Made by a program: the position numbers and the translations under genes. A stretch of DNA of 64,000 bases. Source: Hygrophila difformis. Taxonomy: Eukaryota > Streptophyta > Magnoliopsida > Lamiales > Acanthaceae. Where the stretch lies: contig JAOANR010000012.1 in assembly GCA_030278955.1 (NCBI GenBank), positions 26,157,977-26,221,976 of the forward strand. The letters run 5' to 3'. Below the pieces are notes generated by a model. That model did no database searches and had not been told where the DNA came from. It saw only the letters and a list, made by a program, of their open reading frames with translations. Below are positions 1-12,600 of this stretch, one piece after another; the stretch's first letter is position 1; each line of letters begins with the position of its first letter.

Positions 1-1429
1 TCCTAAATGAAAGTTACTTGGAAGAGGGAAATAACACATAATCAACAAAAATGCTGATTAAACTAGCCTCGTTCCCTGGACCAAAGGCTTAACCAAATAA
101 TCACACAACATTTATTCATTTCATTTCCTTGGCTGCAATAACTAGCCGCAGCCCCAACAAGCACATGATGATTCATCTATGAATTTAATACTCGAGTAAA
201 CTAGACCGCAAACCACATCTCACATCTAGCGAAACATAAGCTCAAGCATGTGTACTAAGGGAGGAAACAACCCTACTGCTTTGGTCATCCACAACCCGGT
301 GGTACTCATGCCCTCAAATAATTTTATTTATTTTAATTTCACTTTATGGCCTAATTGCCCAATATAAAATATTTTGACACCAAGGGCGTAACCCAAAAAC
401 AAGGTTTTAAAAGCATTTTGACACTAACACATGATTAAAATTTCAAAAGCATTTTCTTGGTACTTTCTATTGGTATTTCATTTCATTCTCCCCCCAAAAT
501 TTTCTGTTTTCACTCTTTCTCCCTTTTCATCACTCAACAGATTTATTAAATATAAAAGTTCGGCCCATTGACATAAAATCCTACGTCTGTCTCTTGCCAT
601 GAACTATGATTTGATGTTACATTAGTTGTATTTACTTCTATCCAGTTATTTATAACCAACAGAAAAATAAAGTTGTTTTTTGTTATGTTGAAAACTTGGA
701 AAAAGTTGTTTTTCAGTTCTTGTAAAAACTTCAACGTGGCATTCATTATCTCCTTCATCATAATCATTTGTATAGGATGCTGTGATAAAGGAAGTTTTAA
801 AGTGTGGATCTGATCTATGGGGAAAACATCAATTAATTTGGAATTTATCTTTCTGTTCTTATGAATAAGAAACAAAGAATAAAGAGATAATCCTTATACA
901 GCCCTAGGTATAAAATCTGCCAGTGACTGAAATCCACGCACTAAACTGGGGAAGAATTGAAGAAACGTGTTAAGGGGATATTACAATTTCCAGTCATGCT
1001 GAATTATGTTACACCCATATTACCACTTGTAATGCTCAAACAGGTTACATGAATTTTATTTACTTTCACAAAGGATGTATTGCCAAGAGAGTGTAAACAG
1101 GGTTTTACTCTCACTCTCTGTAATTTTTTAGTCAACGTGATTTATTTCTGACGACCTTTTTTCAATCTGAAATCTGAAATGATTACAGACTTTATTTTTT
1201 GATTCATGTGTTGAATGATTCATGTTTTACTATTTTTTCCGAAGTTTCTTTGCTTTTTTCCTAGTAATTGTTGGCAGATAAGAGTATTATCTAAATATGA
1301 TTTCAGTATTTGTATCTTTGCTTGATGGATGGTTTTGAGCCTTGTTTCTTATACCAGATGTCATTTGCTGTAGTTTTTCCACATTGGTCCTGTTTGTGTT
1401 ATCTTGAAATTTAACTTGTCTTTTTGTAG
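1..1429. other. No gene recognised; intron or upstream flank of the RCC1 gene
   Basis: No open reading frame here has a recognisable family. The first RCC1 exon that can be read (1430) starts after a normal acceptor and in the middle of the protein, so at least part of this stretch should be intron and earlier exons should lie here or left of the window. I could not place any of them. The first 500 bases have the look of an old LTR or other repeat remnant, without boundaries I can defend. Confidence 0.4.
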
Positions 1430-1645
1430 ATGATGGAGAGCTCTATGTATGGGGAAGAAATGCAAATGGACAGCTTGGCCTTGGAAAAAGTGAGTGAGCC
1501 TGTCTCCGTTTCTTTCTGTCTTCTATTATTTGTCTGCTACGCTGCAACAATAATGACATATATGACTTGTCATCTGCCCTCAAGTGTTAAGAAACAGCTC
1601 ATTTAGGTCCTTGGGCACAAATTCTCAAAGTGACAGTCATTTCTC

Positions 1646-1678
<33 letters not shown>

Positions 1679-4600
1679 AAAACTTAATCCATTCAGTCAC
1701 TTCATGGATAATCATCATTAGCAGATTTCAGGGCTGCTTTTATGCCAATATTATCTGGTCACAATTCTGTGATACGACTGTAATATCTGATTTACAGTTT
1801 TTGGTACTTGTGAAGATGACACTCCCTGTAGTTATCTCTCTTTTGTAATTGATTTGCAGAGGCAGAAAAGATTGTTCCTCTTCCCTGTAAAGTAGAATGC
1901 TTGGATGGAGTTACCATTAAAAATATATCACTGGGATTTGAGCATTCAATTGGTGTCACAGGTCTGAATGCTGTATCTCAGTGCAAATCCAATAAGGATT
2001 GAGCTTATCCATGTTCTTTTATTGCACAATTTCTTTCGCATTTCTTCATTGACAGATTGAATTTAATTCTCTTGTCTTATGTGTCTTTGGCTAGATAATG
2101 GAGAGGCTTTGAGTTGGGGAGGAGGAGAGGCTGGTAGGCTCGGGCATGGGCATGGATCAAGCATTTTAGGTTTTCAAACAAGTAACAGGTTTCTTAACAG
2201 TAGTTTGTCTAATGACTACAAATGTTAATGTTGTGCTGTGCAAGTTGAATTGCTGATGCATGCGTCATGCGTGTGTTTATATTTTTCTTTTTCCTCCTAT
2301 GCATGTTCAACCAAGTATGTGTTGGTAATCCTGTCTTCTTCAGTTCTACTGGTTTGGGCTATAAAGTTACCAAAACAAGTTTTGGCAGCACTTTTACTTA
2401 GTCCCCCCCCCCCCCCCCCCCCCCCCGGCATCCCCCGCATTTATTCTCTCACCAGTCACCATTATGACGTAAAAACTATGATGTTGGAACTTCCAAACTG
2501 GCTTGAATCTGATAGATAAATCGTGGTTTTTTTCTTGCTAACATTAAAGGTTTGTGCTGTATGAAAAATTCTTTAATTTTGACTTGACTGCTGCAGATAG
2601 ATAACTCTCATATCCAGCAGTAGGTTTAAGAAAGTCAAAATAAGTATTGTTCTTTGTATTGCTTAGTTAGAAAGACAAATCCTGGAAATATCAATATTTC
2701 TTGAGGGTGTTTGGCTGGATTTGAAAATTTAGATTATATCTGTGTATGGGAATGTTAAACTATGGATTGGAGATTCCAACCTAAAACCAATTGGTAATGT
2801 TTGGAGTGGCTCCTATCCGTGTAAACCGGGGCAATCCCACAATTCAATAGGTCTGGACATGCAATTAAAGGACTTCTACTTAGGATTTGGGTTAAAACAT
2901 TTAAAATGGTTAGGTATCCACCCTTGACTCAAATCCTTAGGAAATAAGTCCAATCCGATTCCAATTCCAACCTGTAAATCAAACACCCCGTTAACAGATA
3001 AAAACAAGTCTCTTTGAAACTTAAAATCTTATTTATCAATCTGTTGTTAATCATGTCGTGTGCTCTCAACATATTACTAGAGGCTTATTGGAGGAGATAA
3101 TAATAATAATAATGTACTTTGTGTCATACTGTTGGAAAACATCAACCTCTGCATTGTTTTGGTTTAGTCATACCATTTTCTTTATTTATTCATTTTTTAA
3201 AAAAATTATAGAGTAATTTTTTCATTAGGTTTTTAGTAATCTCATGTAATTTTTATCCTGTTGTGTTTGTTTTTTTAATTCTCTGTGTGTTTGTGTGTGT
3301 ATGTGTGTTTTGGCTTATTCTTTGATGAAGTTCTACCTGTTATCAAATGCAGTGAGTATACACCCAGACTAATTAAGGGACTCGAGAGAGTCAAGGTAAT
3401 GTCTCTGCTATCATTTTTCTGTTGTTTGGTTTTGTATGTTTCACTGAAGGAATCTCCCCGCGAACAATAATCAAAATATTGTTTTTGCCATGTTAGGTTA
3501 AAAGTGCTGCAGCTGGAATGCTACACTCCGCCTGCATTTCGGGTATGTAACTTGTGCTTTTATGGTGGATGTGCTCATCTCTATTGTTATTGAGGTCACC
3601 CAAGCTTTCATATCTGTTTCAATGTCACAGAAAATGGCGGCATATATTTTTTCGGTGAAAGAGAATTAGGGAAATGGGTAAGATTTTGATTTTTCCTTTT
3701 TGGCAATCTGATTTACATTAACTCACTGCTTGAGTTCATTTTTTGTCTGATTGTTATTATTTCCAAATAAGGGTTTTGGGAAAGCAAAAAGTTCAACAAC
3801 ACCATCTATGATTAGCACATTACCAATATCTGAAGAAGTTGCATGTGGTGGTTATCACACTTGCGTTGTAACAAGTAATTTTTTTTTATATTTGATAAAT
3901 TCTTTTACTTCATTTACCAATTTAACTGATCTTGAAGAGTTCCAACATTTCCAATTGCTGAATGTTTAAGGATATCATAATACATTTCTATATTATTGTA
4001 TGACTTGCGTATATAAATATTTATATATATTATATCTCCTAAATTAAATTTACCTCCAAGTTGGGTCAATATTTATCAAATTTGTTTGTTGATAATATAA
4101 TTAAAATTGTGCTCCTGAGAGGGCCTATGTGAAAATGTATTCAAGTTTTTTCTCGTTATCTTGCCCTGTATAAATCAAGCAGGTCTTATCTTCTCTTGGA
4201 AAATGTGGTAGTTGATTTCAATATGTTTATGAATTGATAACTTCAACTGGGAGTTGATATGTTGAAATGATCTCATGCCCTGGCTGTGTTCTGTACTCTG
4301 CCCTATATTTATATTGTGCTTTCAAATATTACAAAATTATTTCTAGGATCCTGTAGCCTGTTGTAGATCTTTAATTTTTATCTTGGAATTTGTTCAATAT
4401 GCATTTGAGAAACATCCGATTTAAGAGTGTCAGTTGATTTTATATAATATACTCCCTTTTTAATATTGTAATATTTGCTTCAGTAGGGTCAAATTATGAA
4501 TTATGGCCTTACAGGTGTTAACATGAATTAGTTGACGGAAATATGCAATATTTGTGGTAAGCTATATAGTCTTCAAACCAATTTCTATATTCCTAAAGAT

Positions 4601-7600
4601 CTTCCAATGGACAATAGGAGCACTTGAGGAATAGAAGGTTTCCCTGGAGTGATTTTATTATGGGTGAACCCTGTTCTTCCAAGTTGTGCGCGAGTGAGGT
4701 TAAAGCTCACTAGAGTGATCATGTTGGTTTGTGGGTTAACCTTCACGTTGCGACAGACCAACAGTAATACCTTATCTTTCCGCTACATTCGAAATTTGGG
4801 GTGTTAGAATACATTCCTTTTCCTTTGAGACAAGAGAATACCCCTGTTCATCAGAACCTGGACATGAGTTTTTTTTTTTTTTTAATGTTGAACAGGTAGT
4901 GGATAGGGTTAAATAACAAGTCAACTAGCTTGAGTCTCAACTCTCAAGCTTGAATTACTCGAGTTGCTTATCAAGTATGCATCAAGTAAATTGTTGGGTA
5001 CGCATAAATTAAGTTTTTAATTGACTCGTTGATTTAGAAATTCATCACCAAACAACCCAATATAATTGACAAGAGACATGGCTTTATTGACATCTTTATG
5101 TTCCTGATACTTGCAATGTCTTTTTTCTTTTACTATTTTTCAACGTGTTGGAAGATATCATTTGTGCTGGAATATATGATTCAAAGTTATTAGGGTAGAG
5201 TTTATTTATATTTATGGTATTATTCAGTCACATATTAATATATTCTAGTATTAGATGCTTAGAAGAGTAAAGTTTTGTTGTCATTTCGACCAAATGTGAA
5301 ATTTACTTTCTCAACTTTCGAAACTACTTGGTAATTGGTTAAATTATTCTTAAATTCTTTTGTGGATAAATGTGCAGTTACATGTTTAATATTATGCTTG
5401 TCAATTGTGAAGTTCCAGTTGATTTTCCCTGGAAAGCTAATTCTTTCTGAAACATCTTATAATATAGATGGTGGAGAACTTTATTCCTGGGGCTCTAATG
5501 AGAATGGCTGCCTCGGCATTGGGTATATTCCTTCGCATTTAACATGTTCACAAAGCAACTAGTTATGCATAATTATTTATTCAATAATGTTTATTGTTTG
5601 GCATATTCTACATCAGCGGCACGGATATTTCTTATTCACCTGAAAGAGTTCAAGGTCCCCTTTTGAAGCTACCTGTTACCAAGGTCAGTAATGAGTAATG
5701 TCCAGAAAATTTGGGCTGAGTCCATCCATTTTCCTGTTTCCTTAGCACGACTAAAATTAGTACACAAGCACAAAAACAATGATGAAACAACCATGCATTT
5801 ACATGCATCCTCTGCAATTTATTAGCTAAAATATGGTTGCCTTCTCCTGTTTCTGATTTACAAATATCATTGTGAACAGGTATCATGTGGTTGGAAGCAT
5901 ACAGCAGCAATTTCTGGTAATGTTTTCCAACTGAATATTCTGAGAGATTGAATTTTACTGTGCTTTATGGTAATGTTTTCCAACTGAATATTCTGAGAGA
6001 TTGAATAACTGTGCTTTATGATGTCGTAATATATAAACTATGGTTTGATTTATTTTTATCATGCTCGCCCTGTTGGTGTTGGTGTGACTGAACTGTTCAA
6101 TCGTATTTATTTACTTTTCCATTTTCTTTTCTGGGTGGAAGTGTCTTTGAGAATTTAAGATAGCTATATCAAGGAGCTATACCTAAAGATTTGCAACTTA
6201 GCATTTGCTAGCTAAATGAAGTGAAAGTGGAGATAACTGCCACTTGTTGTACTTTCTGTCTTAAGTATAAAGGCTTAGAGAATAGGGAAAAGGTTTAAGG
6301 TTTATGTTGGGGTCAATATTAGTATTTGTTTTTATGTGGGTTTCTTCTGTTACCATGTCATACCTATGTCCCATTCTTGGCTGAATAAATGGCCAGCATA
6401 TTTGTGCCAAGTGCATTTAATTTTTATGCTATGTACTTTGCAATTTTCTTAGTGTTTGAAGTTTTTTTGAATTGTTACCCACCAAAAAACTAGGGGCTCA
6501 AATTATTTGCTGAACTGTAGGAGGCTGCATTTACACATGGGGTTGGGGTGGATCCCATGGGTCATTTAAAGAGGATGGCCACTCACCCGGAGGCCAATTG
6601 GTGAGCTTTTATTTCATTACCTTTTCGCTTCATCATTATTTTTTCTTTAAACCATAAAATGATTTCGGATATCATTGTATGGCATAGTGTTGCCCGTTTT
6701 CCATTTCAGAACTCAGAAGACATTTCCCTTTCTGGCCCTTAAATGCATAGGTAGAGCATAGAGGCTATGAACTGCAAGTGAAAATGTCTTCTAAGAGATG
6801 TCAGTACTACTAGTATTATCCCCACCCGAATGGGCGGGGATGATATGTGATAATTGATAACGATATAATATATAATATAGTTCGCATAAGAAGATAATAA
6901 AATATTAAAATGTAATACTGATATGTTGACGAATATGAAATAACACACATCCAAATTTGCTTGAATTTTTATGAAATTATTATTATTTTTCGCCCAATAA
7001 TTTGTATATAATTAATTCACAAACAATTAACACATAAAATATTAATTGTTTAAATCTTGATTATTAACCATAATAGTTTAAACAATAGTGTATTATTTAT
7101 ATATATATAACATTCATCTAACATTTGACCAAAGTAATGTATTTAAGTTACTATAAATTACGACATTACATAAATTAATTATCACACGGTATTATGGAAT
7201 CCTTTTATTAGATGTAAATAATTGGATTAAATATAAATACTATTTACATCTACAATATTATGTACATAATTTTTTAAATATAAAATATTTGGTAATCTAC
7301 AGTTTAATCCAAATTTTTAAGTAAAAAGTGATACCCGGTATATGCCAAAAAAATTTAAATAAAAAATATGTTTAGGCGGAAAAAATACTAATGAAACAAA
7401 AAAAATACTATCACAATTAATTTTTTTCTTTAATTTTAAATCATTTTTTTGAATATATTAACAAAACAATTATGTATATCTTCTATATAGATAATTTAAC
7501 ACAATTGATATGAAACAAATAAAATAACTAACTCAAAAATATCCCAAGTAAACAAATGAATTATAATATTACATAATGGACATATAAGATTAACTCAAAA

Positions 7601-8038
7601 AATTAAATTTAAGCCCATTATTAGCCCATCACTATTCATAGTATCAAGAGGTTTTATATAGTATAGATTTGCAAAATACAATGGTGTCACACTTAAAGAT
7701 GATATACGAACCAAACAAGAGTATCTAGTTATTGTGTTTTGCAAACGCACAGCCAAAATTCAAATTAGAGAAGTATTAGGATTTATGGAACTAAAAAGGT
7801 TATATAAATTTTGAAAACTTTATGTTCATTGTGCCTGCAGAATATTTTCCTTGGATTTTATTATATCTTCAATTACTTATGCACGCACGATTGAATGAAA
7901 ATGAAATGTCTGTTCTAGGGTCAAGGCGACGACATTGATTACAGTGAACCAATGCTGCTCAATCTCCATCAGAGTATCAAAGCACTGCAAGTATCTTGTG
8001 GATTCAATCATACAGCTGCCATATTCCAATCTATCTGA
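1430..8038 (+). CDS. RCC1-repeat (beta-propeller) family protein, 3' part of the gene
   Basis: Twelve exons join in one open frame: 1430-1489, 1860-1961, 2095-2188, 3353-3395, 3497-3542, 3631-3677, 3772-3874, 5468-5522, 5617-5683, 5880-5916, 6521-6600 and 7919-8038 (TGA 8036-8038). All introns begin GT and end AG. The spliced part gives 284 residues. RCC1-type signatures recur about every 50 residues: DDGELYVWGRNANGQLGLG, DNGEALSWGGGEAGRLGHG, ENGGIYFFGERELGKWG, NGGELYSWGSNENGCLGIG and GGCIYTWGWGGSHGSF, with blade ends such as VACGGYHTCVV, VSCGWKHTAAI and VSCGFNHTAAI. The family (UVR8, RCC1-like proteins) folds as a seven-bladed propeller of 400 or more residues, so one or two N-terminal blades must lie upstream. 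Which member it is, and whether it is a UV-B receptor, cannot be told from this part. The last intron (6601-7918) contains a very AT-rich insertion-like block. Confidence 0.87.
1647..1674. repeat. poly(T) tract, 28 nt
   Basis: Uninterrupted run of 28 T in an intron of the RCC1 gene. It could be the tail of a retroposon inserted on the minus strand, but no body or target duplication was found beside it. Confidence 0.7.
2403..2426. repeat. poly(C) tract, 24 nt
   Basis: A run of 24 C in the intron between the third and fourth visible RCC1 exons, followed by a second short C run. Such long C homopolymers are rare in plant nuclear DNA and their length is often uncertain in assemblies. Confidence 0.75.
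2705..2988. mobile_element. MITE-like element with GGGTGTTTG ends (candidate)
   Basis: The left end reads GGGTGTTTGGCTGGATTTG. The right end, read as reverse complement, starts GGGTGTTTGATTTACAGGTTGG. Such ends are common in plant DNA MITEs. It has no coding capacity and lies in an RCC1 intron. No clear target duplication was seen, so the superfamily is open. Confidence 0.5.
5916..6019 (+). repeat. Tandem duplication starting at a splice donor
   Basis: Units 5916-5968 (53 bp) and 5969-6019 (51 bp) are nearly identical. Each begins GGTAATGTTTTCC, which is the donor context of the RCC1 exon ending at 5916. The duplication therefore places a second copy of the donor sequence 53 bp downstream in the intron. 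Confidence 0.9.
6807..7670. other. AT-rich, insertion-like block in the last RCC1 intron
   Basis: This block is much more AT-rich than its surroundings and has no ORF. Near its left edge is a 22-nt near-palindrome (6819-6840, TCCCC...GGGGA around GAAT). Near its right edge is a 'tatagtatagatt' motif. This could be a non-autonomous transposon (Helitron-like or other), but no termini or target duplication could be fixed. Confidence 0.3.
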
Positions 8039-8459
8039 GCAACTTTGAACCAAGAATTTTCCAGGTAGTACGCTGTTGAGTTTCATCTGACGAGTCTTTT
8101 CGACACTCAAGAGTGCTTTCGATGAAGCATTTCCTCACCGGTAGTTTTACCAAGATATGGTGAATTGGTAATGATATGTGTTCAATAATCACTCTCGCAG
8201 TACTTTAGTGAATAAGCGGAAGAATCGAGCCTTGGCTGGACATGCCAGCTGGCCAGTCGATGTTAACCTGCTTTAGTTGTATTTTATACGCTCACAGCCA
8301 CTCATAAAATGAAATTCAAATTTATGTGTATGTTGGTGAATTTCATTACACGCCGGGTGGTTGTGATCTTGGTATTAAGTTGTAGTATTAAGTTTTAACA
8401 GTACATTGATGATTAATAATCAAATGTACTTGATTATCCAAAAAAAATAATAAAACGTA
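8039..8459. other. 3' flank of the RCC1 gene
   Basis: Presumed 3' UTR and spacer. No further coding sequence was seen. Confidence 0.4.
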
Positions 8460-8611
8460 CTTACTCTGTTCTTGTTTAAGTGCCACGGATCCGCATTTCA
8501 CGCAATCCAATATATATTTTATCTTATATAATTGTATTAAAATTTCGAATCAAAGTTACTCAATGAACAGTAACAAAATTCTTTCCGTGTCACTTAAAAG
8601 AATGGAGGAAG
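8460..8611. mobile_element. Stowaway-type MITE
   Basis: Terminal inverted repeats read CTTACTCTGTTCTTG.TTAAGTG and, from the right end, CTTCCTCCATTCTTTTAAGTG, flanked by TA on both sides (8458-8459 and 8612-8613). Size (about 150 bp), TA target and the CTYCCTC-type ends fit Tc1/mariner-derived Stowaway MITEs. Confidence 0.75.
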
Positions 8612-8743
8612 TATATTCCTATTATTTAGCTACTACTATTTCCTAATTTAAATACAATTTTCTAATACTATAATTGAACAATTGGTGTTTTTGGATAACA
8701 AGTAATGTGCAATCATTGACAAAAAAAGTGAAACTATAAAATT

Positions 8744-8926
8744 CTAGCGCGGGGAAGAGAAGAGGAAGCAAAAGGAACTGAAAATTTCATCCAAATGAGC
8801 CTTGCGCTTTACAAGAAGATCCGCAACAGAATTGCTCTCACGGAGAACGTGGAACCATCGAATGCTAGAGTGTTGGCCTAGGAGATAAGAAATGTTCCAC
8901 ACCAAGGGGAAAAGTGAATGGTCCAT
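8744..8926 (-). pseudogene. RNase H-domain relic of a LINE-type retroelement
   Basis: The minus-strand reading frame contains IRWFHVLRESNSVADLLVKR. It matches the end of the RVT_3/RNase H domain of plant LINEs (compare FQHILRERNSLADHWAKLG in the intact LINE of this window). Only about 60 residues remain and no reverse transcriptase is nearby, so this is a dead fragment. Confidence 0.65.
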
Positions 8927-9467
8927 GGAAATCCCAATTGAAGGGATTTATTCATATTATTTACTCATATATATGTTCCAGCTATATTCATCTAGTTTTC
9001 TAGTATAATTCGAACCAGTATTTCATCCGGTTTCTAATATTATAATTTCACAATTTGCTAGCGTAACTTAACAGTAAATTGATACTATGATTTACTGATA
9101 AAAATGTGGTTGTATAGCAAGTGTGATCTTCTCAATCCGTAATAAATGGCATCCTCAGTTTCTGAGTAATGAAGAAATTCCAACAACTTTAAGATTGTGA
9201 ATACCCTTTACGCCTGTCCCTTCAAAATGACAGAGATTTTGTCTAATAACTGGAAACATAAGAGAAAAGAGTGAAAAGCTTATAAGAGTACAGAAAAAAA
9301 AAACAGAAAAGGAGAAAGCAACATGGATGAACATGTACTACTATATATTAATCAAGCATATAATATGAGTAGTAGTACACAATTTGAGTGTTTTCCAAGC
9401 ATTAACTTATTCTCAGCAGTGTTGGGTTGATTTCCAAAACTAATCCCTTAAAGTACCATTATGTCCA

Positions 9468-9475
9468 TATATATA
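9468..9475 (+). promoter_or_regulatory. Candidate TATA box of the ankyrin/PGG gene
   Basis: TATATATA about 220 bp before the chosen start codon. The spacer 8927-9693 is otherwise without coding signal and contains a 23-nt poly(T) (9650-9672) just before the start. The true transcription start, and a possible non-coding first exon, are not visible. Confidence 0.4.
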
Positions 9476-9693
9476 GAGTCATGTATGACTTGAGAAAATA
9501 TTATGGCACAAAGTTCAGGTACAAAGTCTTAAATTTCTATATCTACTCTTACATTTGTATTCATTGTCTAAGCATTTCCTCTGTCCTCATGTAACTTTGT
9601 TACACTAGTTGGACTCATGTAGCTACTCTTCCAAAGAATTGATCTTATGTTTTTTTTTTTTTTTTTTTTTTTGATCGAACTTGTTGTGAAGGG

Positions 9694-12600
9694 ATGGGAT
9701 TGATTGTTCCAGAGACGCTGACAGAGGAAAATTATGTGCAATGGAAGAGGTGTCTGAGGAACTACTTGCTGGGGCATGGACTGTGGGGTGTCGTCTCAGG
9801 AAAGGAGCCCGAACCAGATAAGGAACATCAAAAAGAACAGCATGCGGAGTGGAGGAGGAAAAATGCGCTGGCATTGCACGCCATTCAGCTAAGTTGTGGA
9901 ACTGGAATATATTCCAAGTTTGAGCACACGCATCTACGCGCTCAGTACGCATGGACTCATCTTGTGCAAAAGGCTCCGGTCCATAATAATAAGGCGGCGC
10001 CGCTCTTCTTTGATCATGAAGATGACAGTCCAGCTGATGATAGTGATCGAGGTATGCACCCTATGTCTCAATTACCATAACTTTTTTTGGTTTGACCACG
10101 AGAATTTAGATAGTGAGAGTCAGATATTTATTATTAATAATAATAATAATAATAATTTTGAACACAAGAATTTAATTGAATAGAAATAAACTTTATTAAA
10201 AATGCAAAGTAAACAAGCTAACAAAAATAGAAATGTTGTCAAAATAAATGGGATGAAGGGAGTATACTTTATAAATAAATGTCCATTAGTTTTAGTTTGC
10301 AACAATCATCATCAAATTGCATATGATCATTACCAAACGCACTTGAACTGAGTGGTATGAGGCTCTGACAGCTTAGCTTAAGCATAGGTCAGCATTTGTG
10401 TATACAAAATTCTGCTTTGGGAGAGACAACTCTTCAATGCTCACCAGATCTCGAGGGATTAGTTCTAGCCCCAATGTGGTCAGGGGATACCCAGTATACA
10501 ACGAAAAAAATTGCATATGATCATTAAACAATAGCTAGTTTATATATTGAGGTGTTGTTGAATTTATATGTTTCAATTGTTGAAAACTTTTGAAATATTA
10601 ATTTGTAGCCGGGAAAGCGTACCTTAAATACGAGAAGCTGTACCGCGCCATCGAGGAAGGGAACTTGCGCAAAACCAAAATATTGGTGGATCAAATGCCG
10701 CAAGCAGTGAAGGCAAGAGTGTCGTCCCACGACGACACAGCCCTCCATATTGCAATTTTATGCGGACATATAGAGATCGCAGAGTATTTGGTCGATATGA
10801 TGGAAGTCGAGGACTTGACCATGACAAACGAGTACGGTGCTACGGCCCTATCTCTTGCAGCTATTTGTGGTGAGATCAAATTGGGTAGGAAATTGGTGGA
10901 TGCGAACCCTGCTTTAGTGATCAAGGAAAACGGACACGATGATGGGCAACTTCCCGTGATCGTGGCAGCACTGTACGGACAAAAGAAGATGGTCCATTAC
11001 CTGTTTGAAAAGACACCTATAACCAAGCTGAGCCCAGAAAATGGTAAGCAAGGAGCGAAGCTGCTCAACTGTCTTATTACAGCTGAAATCTACGGTAAGA
11101 ATCCCCCCCAAGTCCCACCTTAAATTTCCTTTTCTTTTCCTTTCTTAATTTAACTTCATTTTGTTATCTGTTAAATGGTGACATCTATGATAAATATAGA
11201 TGTTGCATCGTTGCTTTTAAAACGATATCCAAAACTGGGAGTGATGGAGGACTCCGAGGGCCACTATGCTTTGAAAATCCTGGCTGAAAAGCCCTCTGCA
11301 TTTCCCAGTGGAACTAAATACAGTTTCTGGGAGAAATTGATCTATCGCTGTAAGTTTAATTTCCGAGTCTTTCATTTTCAATTCACTTCAATTATTTATT
11401 GTAGGAACTAAATTCATAATATAACGACATAAGATGCATTTTTCAATTAGGGTCAATCAGTAGTAAACAACTTTCATAAGAAATACTATCACAGTTCATT
11501 TTTTTTTTTTTCTGTAACTTTTTAGGTGTCCGAATCCATTCACCCTGGGACGACAACAGGAGAGGATCTCCCCACGAGGACATCACCGAAGACGACCACA
11601 TAGGGCTTTCAGTTATCGAACAAAATGAAGAACATGATCACAAGCACAAAAACCTTAACCTCAGAGGTAAGTAATTCAAATAGAGGCAAAATAAGAATGA
11701 TCCAAACACTCATTTAATTTCAATTTTGGTGCCCATAGTTTCCTGGATTTTAATTTTGTGTGCTTTTGATGTTGAAGGTCTACTCCATAAAGTAGGTTGG
11801 GGCATTTTACAAAGCTTTGGTGAGGACACTCTCCTTAACTATATACTTACATTGAAATGCTTACACTACAATAAAATTCATTTTAGCGACCGAAAATGCT
11901 AAACCCCCAATTAATTTCAATCGCTAACAGGTTTAGCGACCGAATTATTTAATGCCACATAACGATCTTACTATTTATTTAATGCTATTATAACAACATT
12001 TCATTATGTTGGATTAACATATAAATCTTCTCCAAACATTAGACTAATATATAATGTGAGGAAATTTCGAAAGGAAAAACCATCATGAATACTAATTTTA
12101 ATCTGTTGTTTCAATGTTCTCGAACCTTATTATGGAGTATTTCAGTTCCAGAGATAAAATCCATCCATCATAGGAAGTTGGTGCACGACGAATCTGTGAA
12201 GCTTCTAGCTACCATGTTCAAGGAGATAAGGACACTGAACAAAACACAACTTGAAAAGATGAACATCGATGCAATAATCTACGATGCTATAAAGCACGGT
12301 ATTGTTGAATTCATCACAGAAATGCTCAAGTACAAGCCCGAGATCATATGGAAGAAGGATGAAAAGGGACGGACAATATTTGCACATGCAATTGTGCTGC
12401 GTCAAGAAAAGATATATCGCCTCATATACGGTCTTGGGACCAAAACACGTATAATAGCACGGAGGCACGATGTTTTTAGAAACAATTTTTTACATCTTGC
12501 AGCCAAGTTATCTCCTCGTAATCGACTCGAGCAGGTCTCTGGAGCAGCTCTACAAATGCAAAGGGAACTACAATGGTATAAGGTAAAGGTTATACTTTAA

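Noticed and set aside
2238..2519. Plus-strand ORF of 93 codons through the poly(C)
   Set aside because: Lies in an RCC1 intron and consists largely of a Pro run coded by the homopolymer.
4620..4900. Possible SINE in an RCC1 intron near a T run
   Set aside because: No convincing A/B boxes and no target duplication could be found.
10225..10265. Stowaway-like end near 10260 (gatgaagggagtata)
   Set aside because: No matching opposite terminus; one motif alone is not enough.
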